Origin: Chrysoporthe austroafricana
Lineage: Eukaryota > Ascomycota > Sordariomycetes > Diaporthales > Cryphonectriaceae
DNA length: 64,000 nucleotides
Direction of reading: 5' to 3'
Assembly: GCA_001051155.2 (NCBI GenBank)
Contig: JYIP02000008.1
Location: 124,001 to 188,000 of the forward strand
The notes beneath the pieces are model-generated. The model saw only the letters and a list, made by a program, of their open reading frames with translations, searched no databases and was not told where the DNA came from. The position numbers and the translations under genes are program-made. Shown here in pieces: positions 33,292-45,200 of this stretch (the stretch's first letter is position 1; every line of letters starts with the position of its first letter).

Positions 33292-33692
33292 GAGGGCGCG
33301 CCTCGGGGACGACCCCCCGCCGCCGCTGCCGTCGTGGTGCGCGCGCACCACCGCGAGGTAGCTGTAGCCCAGCAGCGAGAGCACCGCCGCCTGCGGGCCG
33401 AGCGCCTTGCCCCGGTTGTAGAGGCCCGCCCACTGCTGCGCGAGGGCCTGCGGGCCCACGGGGGGCGACGTGGCGGAGAGCAGGCCCGGGACGGCGAGGA
33501 GCGAGAGCATGGCCTGGCCGCCTGGAGAAGGGGGGGAGGGTTAGAGGGAGATCAGCTGGGTCGGACGGGGAGGAGGAAGAGGCAGAAGGCAGGCGACGGC
33601 CTTGTGGGTGTAGGCGACGCACCTGCATTCCATGCGGATCCCAGGATGCCCACCGTGGCGGCGATGGTGGTTGCTGTAGGGAGGCCAGACAT
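33052..33692 (-). CDS. DUF1772 membrane protein
   Basis: Spliced model complement(33052..33521,33623..33692), 179 residues. The first exon gives MSGLPTATTIAATVGILGSA; the second continues GGQAMLSLLAVPGLL, then QQWAGLYNRGKALGPQAAVL, an Ala-rich membrane segment ending LAIVPFTWVFMAPTNDALL, and a final LPLAGAVLGLWGLVA. Four hydrophobic segments and the W-x2-Y-x2-G-K pattern fit the DUF1772 family, whose members include anthrone oxygenases and many small membrane proteins of unknown function. No polyketide synthase is nearby, so an oxygenase role is not supported by context. The Ala run (GCC repeat, about 33262-33292) is a local expansion. Confidence 0.85.
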
Positions 33693-34168
33693 CTTCAGGC
33701 TAAATTCTCTGTCTGCAGTCAAGGTTCCGTAGTAGGCTTCAGGAGACGCGCGGTCGCCTTGGCAGTGACGACAGCAGGTCGCGAGGGCTTGATTATAACT
33801 TCCTGCTTTATACTCTATGTACCAGGCTCGAAATCTCCACACGCGCACATCAGGACATCGTCTCGGCCTGCGGTGAAGCGCCGTGTCGTTCCGCGCCTGT
33901 GGTGCCGCCGCCACGCGCCGCCGGTGCCCGTCGGCGCAATGCGGCCTCGACGGCTCTCAAAAATGTCCGAAAGGGGTTACAGAACCACACACCACACCAC
34001 ACCACACCACCGCCGCTGCGGTGCACAGAGCCAAGCCCTAGCGAACAAGGGCGTCTCGGGCGAAAGGCGTAATGAGCGAGCGGTGTACTCCTGGCCGCGT
34101 CCCGCCCCGCCGGGCCATTTGGAATCACAGGGCTGCTGCCCTCAGGCCCTCCTCTCTCGCCATAATAT
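33693..34168. other. Intergenic
   Basis: Promoter of the DUF1772 gene and 3' end of the GNAT gene. Contains an ACACC run at 33988-34008. No gene seen. Confidence 0.5.
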
Positions 34169-34900
34169 CTACTGAGCTCCCTCTCCCCCTCGCGCCCCTG
34201 GGAAGTACCGGTAGGACCACAGCTCCATCGACTGCTCCGGGTCCTCCCTGTGCCGCTCCTCGGACGCATCGAACCGCTCGAACCCGCACTTCTCCAGGAC
34301 GCGCCGGCTCGCCGCGTTGGTCGCGTCGACGACGGCGACCAGCCGCTCCCGCACCGGCCCCGGCGCGCCGCCGCCGCCGCCGCCCGCCAGGCTCGCCAGG
34401 CTCCTCGCGCGCACGCGCGCCGCGGCGGGCGCCCTGTCGAGCGCCTCCCAGGACCGCAGGAACGCCGTCACGAACTCGGTCGCCAGGCCGGCGCCCCAGC
34501 ACTCGCGCCGGAGCAGGTACCCGAGCTCCGGCCAGCCGTAGTCGCTGCCGCCATCGCCCTCGCCGGCGCCGCCCATCCTGTGCACGCCGCCGATGCCGAC
34601 GAGCGCGCCCGTCGCCCGCAGGCAGATGGCGCAGTTGAAGGTCGCGGCGTCGCGCGGCGGCAGGAACTGCGCCAGCTTCGCCGCCGTCTCCTCGCGCCCG
34701 GCCACGGGGCGCCCCGCCGCCGTCCACCGCATCACCTCGGGCTGGCTCTGCAGCTCGTGGAGCGCGTCGAGGTCCGACGCCGCGAGGGGCCTCAGGACCA
34801 GCCGCGGCGTGGTGACGGGGGGGCGCGCGGCCGAGGGCAGCAGCTGGGGGAGCGTGGTGAGGACGCTGGCCCAGGGGTCGTCGTCGTCTGTGGGTGCCAT
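34169..34900 (-). CDS. GNAT-family N-acetyltransferase
   Basis: Single exon, 243 residues from ATG at 34900. Acetyltransf_3/RimJ-like: PRLVLRPLAASDLDALHELQ opens the fold, then VMRWTAA, CLRATGALVGIGGVHRMG, WPELGYLLRRECWGAGLATE (the acetyl-CoA pyrophosphate-binding region) and NAASRRVLEKCGFERF. Gly-rich loops (GGAGEGDGG and a run of seven Gly) are inserted relative to bacterial relatives and match the high GC of the gene. Predicted to acetylate an amine of a protein or small molecule; substrate unknown. No signal peptide. Confidence 0.88.
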   Translation of the reverse strand: MAPTDDDDPWASVLTTLPQLLPSAARPPVTTPRLVLRPLAASDLDALHELQSQPEVMRWTAAGRPVAGREETAAKLAQFLPPRDAATFNCAICLRATGALVGIGGVHRMGGAGEGDGGSDYGWPELGYLLRRECWGAGLATEFVTAFLRSWEALDRAPAAARVRARSLASLAGGGGGGAPGPVRERLVAVVDATNAASRRVLEKCGFERFDASEERHREDPEQSMELWSYRYFPGARGGEGAQ

Positions 34901-35165
34901 TCTGCGCTGCGTGGTGGATCGAGCGCCGACTTGGTGGGCCTGGTCGAGCCCGACAGCAGCCGACCAGCAAGGTAATGAGAGATGGTAGGTAATGTTTCGT
35001 GAGTCTATTCAACACACTCGTCCTGCTCCCAGGTGTGCCAGGTGTGCCAAGTGCGCCCTCTTTTTATAGTTTGATTCCCACCGCTGTATCATCACCACCT
35101 CTGGGATGAGTCAATCTCATCCTCTATCCCCACTCCCATGGTCATAAGAAGAGAAGAAAAGAAAA

Positions 35166-35166
35166 G

Positions 35167-35198
<32 letters not shown>

Positions 35199-35298
35199 GA
35201 ACGCGTGCCAGAGGCCCCCACACCCCCCCCCCTACTNTTATTCCCCCCCCTATACAACCCCCACATCTGGAAATAAAAAACAACAACCACAAAACCCA

Positions 35299-35356
<58 letters not shown>
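35166..35356. other. Homopolymer-rich join with N
   Basis: A long A run, C-rich text, N at 35237, then T/A/C low-complexity sequence and a second A run of about 55. Same style as the other two N sites. It lies between the divergent GNAT gene and the Zn2Cys6 gene, so their shared promoter region is not reliable. Confidence 0.7.
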
Positions 35357-35358
<2 letters not shown>

Positions 35359-35731
35359 CAAAACGAACGGCGTTCGAGAGTCACCAGATCCCCATCCGTT
35401 ATCTTAGCGCTGAAACCTGCATTGTGCGCCGCTTTAGCTCCCCAGCCCTACCACGCTGGCACGCTGGGGGCGCCCGGGACGGTGGGACGGTGGGACGGGA
35501 TCTCGGATCGCGGCGAGGGCCTCGAGCGCGCGCGACGGGACAACTACCCCTGACGTCTTACATTCGCATCCGCACCGCGAAAGCAAAGCTCAGGCCATCC
35601 CATCACAACGTCGCATCGGCCTCGACAGCGTCCAACCAAACCAACCCCCCATTTTGTGTTCCCTCTCCTGGCATCCTGATCCGCATGTTCTGTGCCCACG
35701 CCCTCCTCTGCTCCGCGAGCGACGGCGCAAG

Positions 35732-38517
35732 ATGAGCAGCAGCACCACCACCACCGCCGGCGGCGCCGGCAGCGCCGCCCCCGAGGTCCACGCCCTGTCC
35801 TGCGTCAACTGCCGCCAGCGCAAGGTCAAGTGCGCAAAGGTCTACCCCTGCCCCCACTGCGTGCGCGGCGGCCTCGAGTGCATCTTCCCCTCGCGCAAGA
35901 AGGACCGCGCCCCGCGCCGCAACCGGAACCACGAGCTGCTGCACCGCCTGGCCAAGCTCGAGGCCATCGTGGGGCAGGCCGACCCCGACGGAGGAGGAGG
36001 CGCGGGAGGCGCAGGGGGAGGGGGGGGCCCTTCGGGCGCCGCCCTGCTGCTGCCGCGCGCGGCCGACCCGGCGCAGCTCGAGATGGAGCTCAGGAACCCC
36101 CAGAAGCGCTGCCCGGCCGCCGAGCCCACGTCCCGGGACGACCCTGCCGCCAAGTACGTGAGCGGCGAGTTCTGGGCCAACCTGTCCACCGAGGTCGAGG
36201 GCATCAAGGCCGCGCTGGAGATGCCCAGCGACACAGACGACGACGAGGGCGGCGAGGGCGGCGGCGGCGGCGGCGGCGACCCCAACTCGCTATCGCCCAA
36301 GTCCACCACCGGCAGCCCCGTAGCACAAGACCACAGCAGCCCAGCCAGCTTTCTCATCTCGTCAGCCATGTTCGGCAACGCGCAGGCCGGCCCCCAGGGC
36401 AGGCTGCGGCACCCCCCGCCGGAGCGCATCAAGAAGCTGCGCGAGGTCTACTTCCGCAACGTCGACCCCCTGCTCAAGATCCTACACCGGCCGACCGTCG
36501 AGAGCCAGTTCGATCTGTTCCTCGTCAACCCCGAGGACAACCCGCCGTGCCCGCCGATCGAGGCGCTGTGGTTCGCCATGTACTTCGCCGCCGTCACGAG
36601 CCTGCCGCCGGAGCGGTGCGCCGCGGCCCTGGGCGAAGAGCGCGCTGTGCTGGTCGCCGAGTACAGGCAGGGCGTCGAGGTGGCCCTGGCGAGGGCCGAC
36701 TACCTGAACAACACGTCGCTTGAGACCCTGCAGGCGCTGACCATCTACGACGTGAGTCCCCCTCACCGTTCTCTAGAGACCTGATCCCGTAAGCCTTGCT
36801 GAATGAACATGTCCCCCGCACGCAGGCCTGCCTCCGCAACCACACGCGGTCCCGCGCCTCCTGGGCCCTCCTGGCCCTCGTCTACCGCCTCGCGCAGGCC
36901 ATCGGCCTCCAGCGCGACGGCAACGGCGCCGCCTTCCCGCCGTATGAGGCCGAGATGCGCCGGCGCCTGTGGGCGCAGATCGTCGTCCTCGACGTGCGCG
37001 CCTCGCAGGACCGCGGCACCGAGCCCATGGTCATGGAGGAGGCCTTTAACACCATCCCGCCCACCAACGCCGACGACGACGACTTCGCCCCCGCCACCAC
37101 CGTGCCCGTGCCGCGCCTCGCCCGCGCCGGCCCCACCGACGTCACCTTCAGCCTCTGCACCTACCACTGCTCGCGCCTCTACCTGCACATCCACGGCCCG
37201 CGCAGCAAGTTCGTCAAGCCCGCCGGCGGCGCCGACGACCCCGCGGACGCCGCCGCCGCCCTCGGCCCGCAGGTCGTCACCCAGGCCTCCGAGGAGGACG
37301 TGATCCAGCGCATCAAGGCGCTCGAGGCGCAGTTCGTGGCCCCGGCGCTCGCGCACCCGGGCCACTACGCGGCCGCGATGGCCGCCGCCGTCGTGCGCAT
37401 GACGACCCTCATCACCTGGCTGACCATCCAGTACCCCTTCCGCGTGCGGCAGCCCACCATCAAGCCGCGCGTGTCGCGCGAGCACATGCTCCAGACGGCC
37501 GTGGCGATCCTGGACCTCGCGGCGTCGGGCCTGGGCGCGAGCCCCGGGGCCGGGGCGGGCAGTGCCGGCGCCGCGGGCGGCGCGGGCGCCGACGGGGGCG
37601 CCGACGGGAACTGGCGCGAGCGCTTCAGCTGGTGGCAGGACGGCTACGTGCAGTGGCACGCGCTGGCCGTCGCGCTGGCGGAGCTGTGCGTGCAGACCGA
37701 CGGCCCGCTCGTCGAGCGCTCCTGGGTCACCGTGGAGCGGGCCCTCGCGCTGTGGGGCGAGAAGGTCGCCGACAGCAAGCGCGGCGCCCTCTGGCGGCCC
37801 ATCCGCAAGCTGCTGCGCAAGGCGCGGGAGAGGAGGGCCGAGGCGCAGCTGCGGAAGCTGCGGATCCACAGCAGCGGCGGCGGGGAGCCCTCGACTGCCG
37901 CGCCGCCGGCAGCGCCGCAGGCGAGGGAGAAGGCGCGCGTGCAGACAGGCTACTACAGGGACCCGGAGCAGTCGCATATCCCGATCCCGAGATCGCCGAG
38001 GGAGGTCCTGGCGGAGATCCGGGCGCGGGAGGCGGCGGAGGGGAGCGGCTCGCAGATGAATGCGGGCTGGGACGCGCAGGCGCAGGCTAGGGGCGCGGAG
38101 GTAGTTCAGGGCAGGCCGTCGCCGTCACGCTCTATGGCGACGGAATTCGGGCCCACGGGGATACCGTTCGTCATAAACTTTAGCGATCCTGCCACATCCA
38201 TGACAGAAGGCACGACGGTTCCGACAACCATGGCCTCAGGGTCCGGCTCTGGCCCCGGCGAAGGAAGCTCCGGGGCCATGGCCACGCCGTCCGCGTTGAT
38301 TCTAGAGAACGCACACAACACGCAGTGGACGATTGATTTCGCGGACATAGACGCCACCATGGCGGATCTTGATCCTGCGCTACAGCTACAGCAGCAGCAG
38401 AACCAGCAGCAGGAGCTCAACATGATGGACTGGTCCGCGTGGAATGACTTCGTGGTCGATGCGAATGTCAGCCTGGAGGACGGAACCAGTCCCAGCAGTG
38501 AGGGAAGGGCCATGTAG
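35732..38517 (+). CDS. Zn2Cys6 transcription factor
   Basis: Spliced model join(35732..36751,36826..38517), 903 residues. The zinc cluster is complete: CVNCRQRKVKCAKVYPCPHC and a sixth Cys in GLECIFP, followed by a basic linker (KKDRAPRRNRN) and a short coiled coil (LLHRLAKLEAIVG). The middle is the fungal_trans domain: KLREVYFRNVDPLLKILHRP, EALWFAMYFAAVTSL, then after the intron HTRSRASWALLALVYRLAQA and GLQRDG. The tail is rich in Gln and acidic residues (QQQQNQQQELNMMDWSAWND), as in activation regions. The ATG was chosen because the cluster lies 24 residues after it; no ATG precedes it in frame. Target genes are not evident from the neighbours (GNAT upstream, eL20 downstream). Confidence 0.92.
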
Positions 38518-38969
38518 GGTCGCGGAATGGGAGCCCGTCTGGCGGGTGGTTACAAAGCTTGCAGGCGGTCCTGTAAGCTAATCACGTAATGTTCTGTATA
38601 TCTCGCATCTCTGCATGACAGGGACTTGGACATGTCAGATGCACCGCATAAGCATCGCATGTAAATGGTCTCCCCAAGGGAAGATACCACATAGCTCAGC
38701 TCGAGGCGCAAGACCACTCTGACTCCACAAATTTCCGCACACGCGCAGCTCAAGTGCTCGTTCTTGGGGGGTTTTTGGATTTGATTCCATTCCTTTTGCT
38801 CATGAACCTCTTTTTGAGAGCAAATGCTAATGACACGCCGCGATCCCTAATGAACACCTGAGGAAACCATCATCCGGACCAACGATTCCTTTTTGCTCCT
38901 TTTCAAGGCGCCGGCCGTCGCCTCCTAGAAGCCCAATTCTGCGCACTAACCACCAGACGGACCACAAAT
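38518..38969. other. Convergent 3' region
   Basis: Lies between the 3' ends of the Zn2Cys6 gene and eL20. No gene seen; holds both 3' UTRs. Confidence 0.6.
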
Positions 38970-40151
38970 TTAGGCGAAAGTCGAAGGGCGGGTGGCGGAG
39001 AAGACCTTCTTGTTGCTGATCTTGGGGACACGGTGGGGCAGAGGGAAGGTCAGGTTCTTGGAGAGCAGCTGCTTGATGTAGGGGCGCTTGACATCGTCGG
39101 ACTTCTCGAGCTCGACGACACGGAGAATCTAGATTTTTCGTTAGCACCGCCTCGTTCCCTCTTGTCCTTTGAGTGCGTAAATCGATATGCTCGGCTAGAC
39201 ATACGTGGATGGACCTGAAGCGGGCACGGTGGCGGGCAGCCATGTCCTGGTACAGAGCCTCGACGGCCTCGGTGCGGGACATCTCGCGGTACTCCTTGTA
39301 CATGTTGTGGGTACCGGAGCGGGAGTCGTAGCGGATCCAGATGCCGAAGTTCTTGACCTTCAGGGGGTGCTTCTCGTGGATCTGTAGCAGTATTTTGTAA
39401 GCCTCCATCGTCTTCACCTGATTTTCGCATCACGCCTCATTCTTCCCTCCCCTGCTTCCGCCTCCGTCTCTATCTCTTTGCTGGGATGCGGGATGCCACA
39501 TACCACGTTGATGCTGACGATCTCACCGGTAGCCTTCTTGACCTTCTTCAGACCCCGCATGAAGTACCAGTACCGGGACTTGGCGACAACGGGGTTGGGA
39601 GCGAAGATACGCATGCGGTACAGGGACGGGGTGGGGTTGGCCTCTGTAGGCAGATGCCTGCCAATGACCTGGTACTCCTGAAGACGACCTGTCCGCCATT
39701 ACGTTAGCCGGCTGCACCATCATCTATTGTGATGTATCCACGAGGTATCCCTGGGAGCGACAGTCGGAACGCGAAAGGCCGTCCCATTCAAAAAAGAATC
39801 GTCCGCGCAAGGTTTTCGTTTTTCGTCGCCGATGGTAGCGGTGTTCATGGTTCGAAATGCTCCTCGCAAGAGTTTTCGCATCCCTTCCGCCTCGAGCGCG
39901 TGTTCTTGCTCAATCACAAGTCCGTTTCAAGATGCGCTACAATCGATGCAGTGCCTTCGTTCTTCCGGTCATTTTCCCCATTGACATTATTTGTGCAGTC
40001 GCTGATACTGTCGGGGTCCTTCCATTCTCCTGGCCTCAAAGTCTTCCGGTGGTGGTCGTGTGTCGCCGTGGCTTTCGCCGTCGATATCGATGTCGCCCGC
40101 GATGTCGCTCCCAGGTCTCGCTCCGCCAGTGAGAGAATGCTGCTTACCCAT
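38970..40151 (-). CDS. RPL20: 60S ribosomal protein eL20 (L18a/L20)
   Basis: Component of the large cytosolic ribosomal subunit. Spliced model complement(38970..39128,39205..39381,39504..39688,40148..40151), 174 residues, the expected length. Exon 1 is only ATGG; the Gly codon is completed after a 459-base intron to give the family start [19 protein letters not shown]. The remainder reads [79 protein letters not shown] and ends SATRPSTFA. All donors are canonical (GTAAGC, GTATGT). Codon choice is the regular C-ending type of a highly expressed gene. The first intron is long for this genome, common in ribosomal-protein genes, and could carry regulatory sequence or a snoRNA; I did not find one by eye. 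Confidence 0.97.
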
Positions 40152-40674
40152 CTGGTAAATCAATGTCAGTAAGTTAACGATAATAATAGAAGCCGATTGT
40201 TGAGGCTCACTTTGACTATGTTTGCCGTCTGGTCGAGGTTGATGGTGGACTGCAAGTTAGTAGGTTGCAACAACTGGGGCAGGTTGAGAGGTCTGTTGGA
40301 TTTTTTGCGTTGGCGGTGGATTGTGTGCTCGCCGTGGTGCTGGCAGCTGATTGGTGGTTGAGGATCCACCTTTGCGGCGCAAATCTTGCTCTTGCCTCCA
40401 GCTTCGAGATCCCGGCTGGTCGCAGCTGGCCCGCAACTGTCCAGAGGGCTGGTCCGTGCAGCTCGTTCGACGACCCACTTCGACCTGAGCGACAGGGATC
40501 CGGAGTAGGCGGTCCTTTGTCGACGACGCTGTCCAAACAAACAGCCCTCTGGTGCAGCGGACTATTTCACTGAGTTGACCTGAACTTTTACGTACAACTG
40601 ATTTCCAGTCCCTGACCATACCGAGGAGCTTCTCGATGACCTTCTGATGCCAGCCGTTTTCTTCCCAGCCCACC
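40152..40674. promoter_or_regulatory. Shared divergent promoter, eL20 / Csn12-like
   Basis: 523 bases separate the two start codons. The region must drive both genes. A pyrimidine-rich stretch with ttaccag lies just before the eL20 ATG. I could not assign defined sites. Confidence 0.6.
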
Positions 40675-42267
40675 ATGGATTTCATTTTTCAGGAGTTCGG
40701 CTCTGCGTTTGGGACAAGCAACGGGTACGAACTGTCACGCACGCTGTCACCAGAGCAGGCAACAGACCTGCTCAAGATCATATGGAAGGCCACCAACCAC
40801 CATCAGGCTAAAGATTACCTGCGACGTAACCTCAAGAGGGAGACCAACATCTCAAAGCAGGAGCTTGACGCGTGGACCGATGTTTTCTACCAATACTGGC
40901 TGACAGTCGGCGCCATCCTTGCAGTGCAAGGCGATATCGTTGCGCCTGGAACGGTAAGTCCGCCTTCACTAAGTTACATCTCAAGACACGCTAACAAATC
41001 TGCGCAGCCATCATGGACCAAAGTCTACGAAGCCTGGCGGGATTTCACTCAGGCTCTCACGAGAGGGTACCGGGGTGCCGGGTTTGGAGCTTGGACGATA
41101 CCATGCCTCTACGTGGCCGGGAAGTACCTGAGGGTTTTCGCCCTCAACGCGGACAAAGAACGCAGCTCGAAGCCTGCCGACGAGGGAGCCATGACCCTTC
41201 AGGACGACTTCGACCCAGAGGCTGAGGCACACCAAAGCTTGGAGGACTGCGCACGACAGCTTAACGCTATTTTCGGCCTCTGCCTGATGGACAGAAATCC
41301 GATCGAGGAGTCCAAGAAGTGGGCCATCTACTACATCATCAACCTTCTCTTCAAGACGTACTTCAAGCTCAACCAGGCGAGCTTGTCTCGCAACATCCTC
41401 AAGAACCTACGTGCCAACGAACGTGACATGCCATCACTCGATCAGTTTCCAAAATCCCAGCAGGTCACGTTCAAGTACTACGAGGGCGTCCTATTTTTCC
41501 TCGAGGAGAACTACATGGAGGCTGAACGATGTCTGGCAGAGGCGCTGGGTCTCTGCCACAAAGACGCCACAAGAAATAAGGAGTCAGTCCAAGTCAAGCA
41601 CCTCCGACACACTACGGATACGATCAGACTGACATTTTTACAGACTCATTCTAACGTACCTTATCCCATGTCATCTCCTCACTAGCCATACTCTCCCAAC
41701 ACCAGCCCTGTTGGAGCCGTACCCACGCCTGCAGGAGCTGTTCCTGCCACTCGCCCAGTGCATCAAGAAAGGTGATCTGAATGCCTTCGAGCAGGCTCTG
41801 AAGGACGGTGAGGACGAATTTGTGAAACGGCGTATTTACTTGCCGCTTGAACGAGCCCATGACACTTGTCTGCGTAACCTTCTGCGGAAGGTCTTCATCG
41901 CAGGCGGGTTTGAGGAGCCAAAGCCCGATGCTCCGGATGCCACACCGGTCCGGCGCACAAGAATTCCCGTTTCTGAATTTACGGCCGCCATCAGTCTCGG
42001 AAGCAAACGGCAAGTCGACTCGGATGAGGTGGAGTGTCAGCTGGCCAATATGATCTACAAGGTGAGCGCTGTCGCCTATAGCCATGTGTCGGCCTTGTGT
42101 TTTGTCTAAGTCTTAGATTAAGCCCATCCTCTACACCCCCTATATTCCGCAATAATCTAATCACTAACCGGCAACCCAAACAGGGCCTGATGAAGGGTTA
42201 CATATCACGTGAGAGGCAGATCGTGGTGCTGAGCAAGACCGGTGCCTTCCCAGGAACCGGTGTCTGA
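40675..42267 (+). CDS. CSN12: PCI-domain protein, Csn12 / TREX-2 (Thp1, PCID2) family
   Basis: Helical-repeat plus winged-helix protein of the Csn12/Thp1 group; members act in COP9-signalosome-linked complexes or mRNA export. Spliced model join(40675..40953,41008..41582,41644..42061,42184..42267), 451 residues, the usual length. Motifs: [94 protein letters not shown] (start of the PCI region), and the last exon [18 protein letters not shown]. The first intron (54 bases) is in frame and stop-free, so it could be retained. The third exon joins across a GTCAGT donor, which is uncommon. The C-terminus ends GTGV at a TGA inside an 11-base tandem repeat. Csn12 versus PCID2 cannot be settled by eye, but the ILTYLIP block favours Csn12. 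Confidence 0.9.
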
Positions 42268-42290
42268 CAGGTGTCTGACAGGTGTCTGAC
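42259..42290. repeat. 11-bp tandem repeat over the Csn12-like stop codon
   Basis: ggtgtctgaca occurs three times (42259-42269, 42270-42280, 42281-42290 with one change). Each unit contains TGA; the first one is the actual stop. Confidence 0.9.
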
Positions 42291-42291
42291 C

Positions 42292-45200
42292 GGGATGGGA
42301 CAAATCCCAATATCGACGTGGCCGAGTGCCGTGATTTTTCCGCATCGCACCCAGACGCGCACGGCAAGACCGCTTGCCCTTGCCTTTCGATGCTGCCTTG
42401 TATTTCAGGGAACCGGGTTGCCACAAAAGCAGCTGTACCAGGGAGCAACCTGTCAAGCCGAAGGACGGCTTGCCTCCCTTGTGATATGAGAGGCCGCACG
42501 ACGAAAGGACACAGCCTAGGCTCGTTGGGCCCTCTTTGAAGCAGAATCCCCCGGGCGTGTATCGGCCTTCATGGCCCGCTTTAACCTTACAATTAGATAC
42601 CCTGTCACAATATCACGTTCAGGCCACCATTCATAATTTTCATTTTCCCTGGCGCAGACTGGGGGCATAACAACCCACGTGAGGAATATATAGGCATGTC
42701 TGTGACAACAGCCCGAGACACAGAGAGTGATGTGTGCGAGGACAAGCTGGTATCAAGGCTGCGAGGAAGAACGGACGCCGAATAACTCGAAAGCCGATCC
42801 TACACAGGGGGTAGGTGATCTTTCGAACACATTATCGATTATACAATGAGCCCATGTCTTCCGTTACCAGATGAATTCGATTGCTTCTCTTACGTATGAC
42901 TCCGGCCAGCCGTTGAGAAATGACTGGGAAGATCAAGCAAGACCTTGAAATCACGACAGAGAGCTGAACGTGCCACGGAAAGGGTGATGTGGGAGATGTG
43001 GGCTCGCCCTCAGGATACTCCCGCGATGTACCGCCAAGTATGTAGTTCTGCGGTCCGTTCTACGCTAGAATTCTGGAGGACATGAAGGCTTAATGGTTAG
43101 GGAGATAAGGGAGAAACGGTTTGACATTTGCACCTTAAATAGGGTGAGGACCTGGTGGTGGTCGATTAGGACATGACGACTCATCTACTAAAAGAGCTGA
43201 AAGACTCGGACTGTTTGAACGGTTTCCCGGGTTCACAGGCCCGAAGGCTCATAAGAATTCATTGAGAGTATCTATCATGGATAGTAGGTGACGTGAAGCT
43301 TCATTTACTAAAAAGCTGCTCATATGTGAAGCTCAACGCTGTTGAACAATGCTCAGTGAGCCATATCCAGACTTCTACGTTGATGAAATTGAGTAATTTC
43401 ACCGGAATACAGCCATTTGCTGGACTAGGAGCTCTAGGAAGGTCCTAAATGATGGGTGGATACTAAATAACAGTATACAAGCAGCATTTGTCATGACGTT
43501 CTGAATGCAAGGACCATGTCGATAGCAGAGTATCAGCAAACCGCACTCAAAGATACCAGAACCAGCACCATGCAGCAACTTTTATTCTGCATTTATTTTG
43601 CAGTAGGGCCTCATCTGGACAAGGCAAGGCAAAGAAACTAAGGGGAAAAAAGATCTCAATACACAGTAGCCCCACAGCTCACACATCTCGGGGTTGGTAC
43701 TCACAACGACAGAGCAAGGCGAGGCCCCGACCCAACCCTGTTGGGGTAGGGGCTTATATAGTAGAAGTACTCCTATAATATAAATATAATATATTAGTGG
43801 GATGGTGCCCATCAGCCCGGAGACTCTGTGGAGGTTGTTCGATGTTGTCTGCACCTATTCTCGGCTTGTCATTGCTGGGGTCACAAATTGGCACTCTTGT
43901 GGAGTCGAACTTGTGGCAATGGGGTCTCTAGGAATGGAAGTTAGCAGGGACAAAGTTCGGTACAATGTAAGCTGGCCGCGGTGGCCGTTGAGCTACTGGC
44001 GTTGAGATCTGGCTGTTGGTGTTTGCTCACCTGCGTTTATGAGTTCATCTTTCTGTTGTGTTTTGGAGGAGTGGGGGATGTTCAAAAGGAATGAGAGGAG
44101 CGTAGAAGTCACATATGGTTGGACAATATACGAGCATCACATCCTGACATCAGCATATCAATACAGTCTGGGATGAGTTACACAGTGGAGTATGATTCAT
44201 CAGATAAATGAGCTTTGCTTTCTATATCAGCAACTCTTTTCAAGCATATATGTATGGTAGATTAAATATCATCAACTATTAGGCAGCTAAGCGGGACAGA
44301 AACCTAGTAGACAGGATGTAAATGGTCCATCTACTAGATTCAACAGATGTGAGATGCCTAAGGTAAGGGTATCGTGGTGGCCTCTCATCAAACAAGTCCT
44401 GCGAGCTAAAGAACAGGCTCTCCTGAGCCCTAGCAGAATAGTTGCAATGAATCTGTAGGGCCTAACTTGATAGCTTTGTACTCAGGTAGAGCTCCCTCAC
44501 GAGGCAAATACGGTGAGTCAGAGCAGCGAATGAGGCATTCTTGGTCGGTCCACGCCTCGGGATACAGCCGCATGCCAGGGGTGTTCCCGCCCGAGTGAAG
44601 ACGCACACCTGTAGACTTGTAGCGTGGGCGTCCATGCCTCGGTTGCACGGTTGAGATTAGGCAGGTTTACACCGCCATGGTCGTTACCAGAATTCCACTT
44701 GGCCATAGGATATGAGACTGGAAAAATTGGTTCCGCGGAAGTTGAATTGGCATACAACGCATTTCCAATGATTCCACGGAGAATTGATGAGGGAAAGAAT
44801 TACCTGGCAGTATATTCAAATCGTTTCGTCGAAGTATGGTAGCGACCACGTGTAAACAGAACCTTGTGTATTTTCTTACTAAAGGGAACCAAATAATCAG
44901 GGTGCCCAGGTACGGAGAGTGCTGCGTCCTTGGCCTCGGGCAGCAATATTAATTACGATCCTTGTCGCACGTACACCGGCGTCTCACCAAAACTTGCACG
45001 GCTCGCACTCACCCGTGCATGCCCACTCATCGTGAACGGCTGTGAACGGCAATAACGCGGTAAAGCGTGGGGGGGCCAATGCAACCATGGTATACTTCTG
45101 CATGACACCCGAATGGATGGTGTGAGTCACAACGCGACCCCGCAAGTCATAGAAGTGGCGTGCGCTTGATAAAGTGAGATGGATGCTGGATGGTCGTGCG

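Noticed and set aside
33100..33730. Plus-strand frame opposite the DUF1772 gene
   Set aside because: Arg/Ala-rich antisense shadow; the minus strand has a clear family match.
35138..35407. Poly-Lys / poly-Phe frames around 35.2 kb
   Set aside because: They arise from homopolymers next to an N and are not coding.
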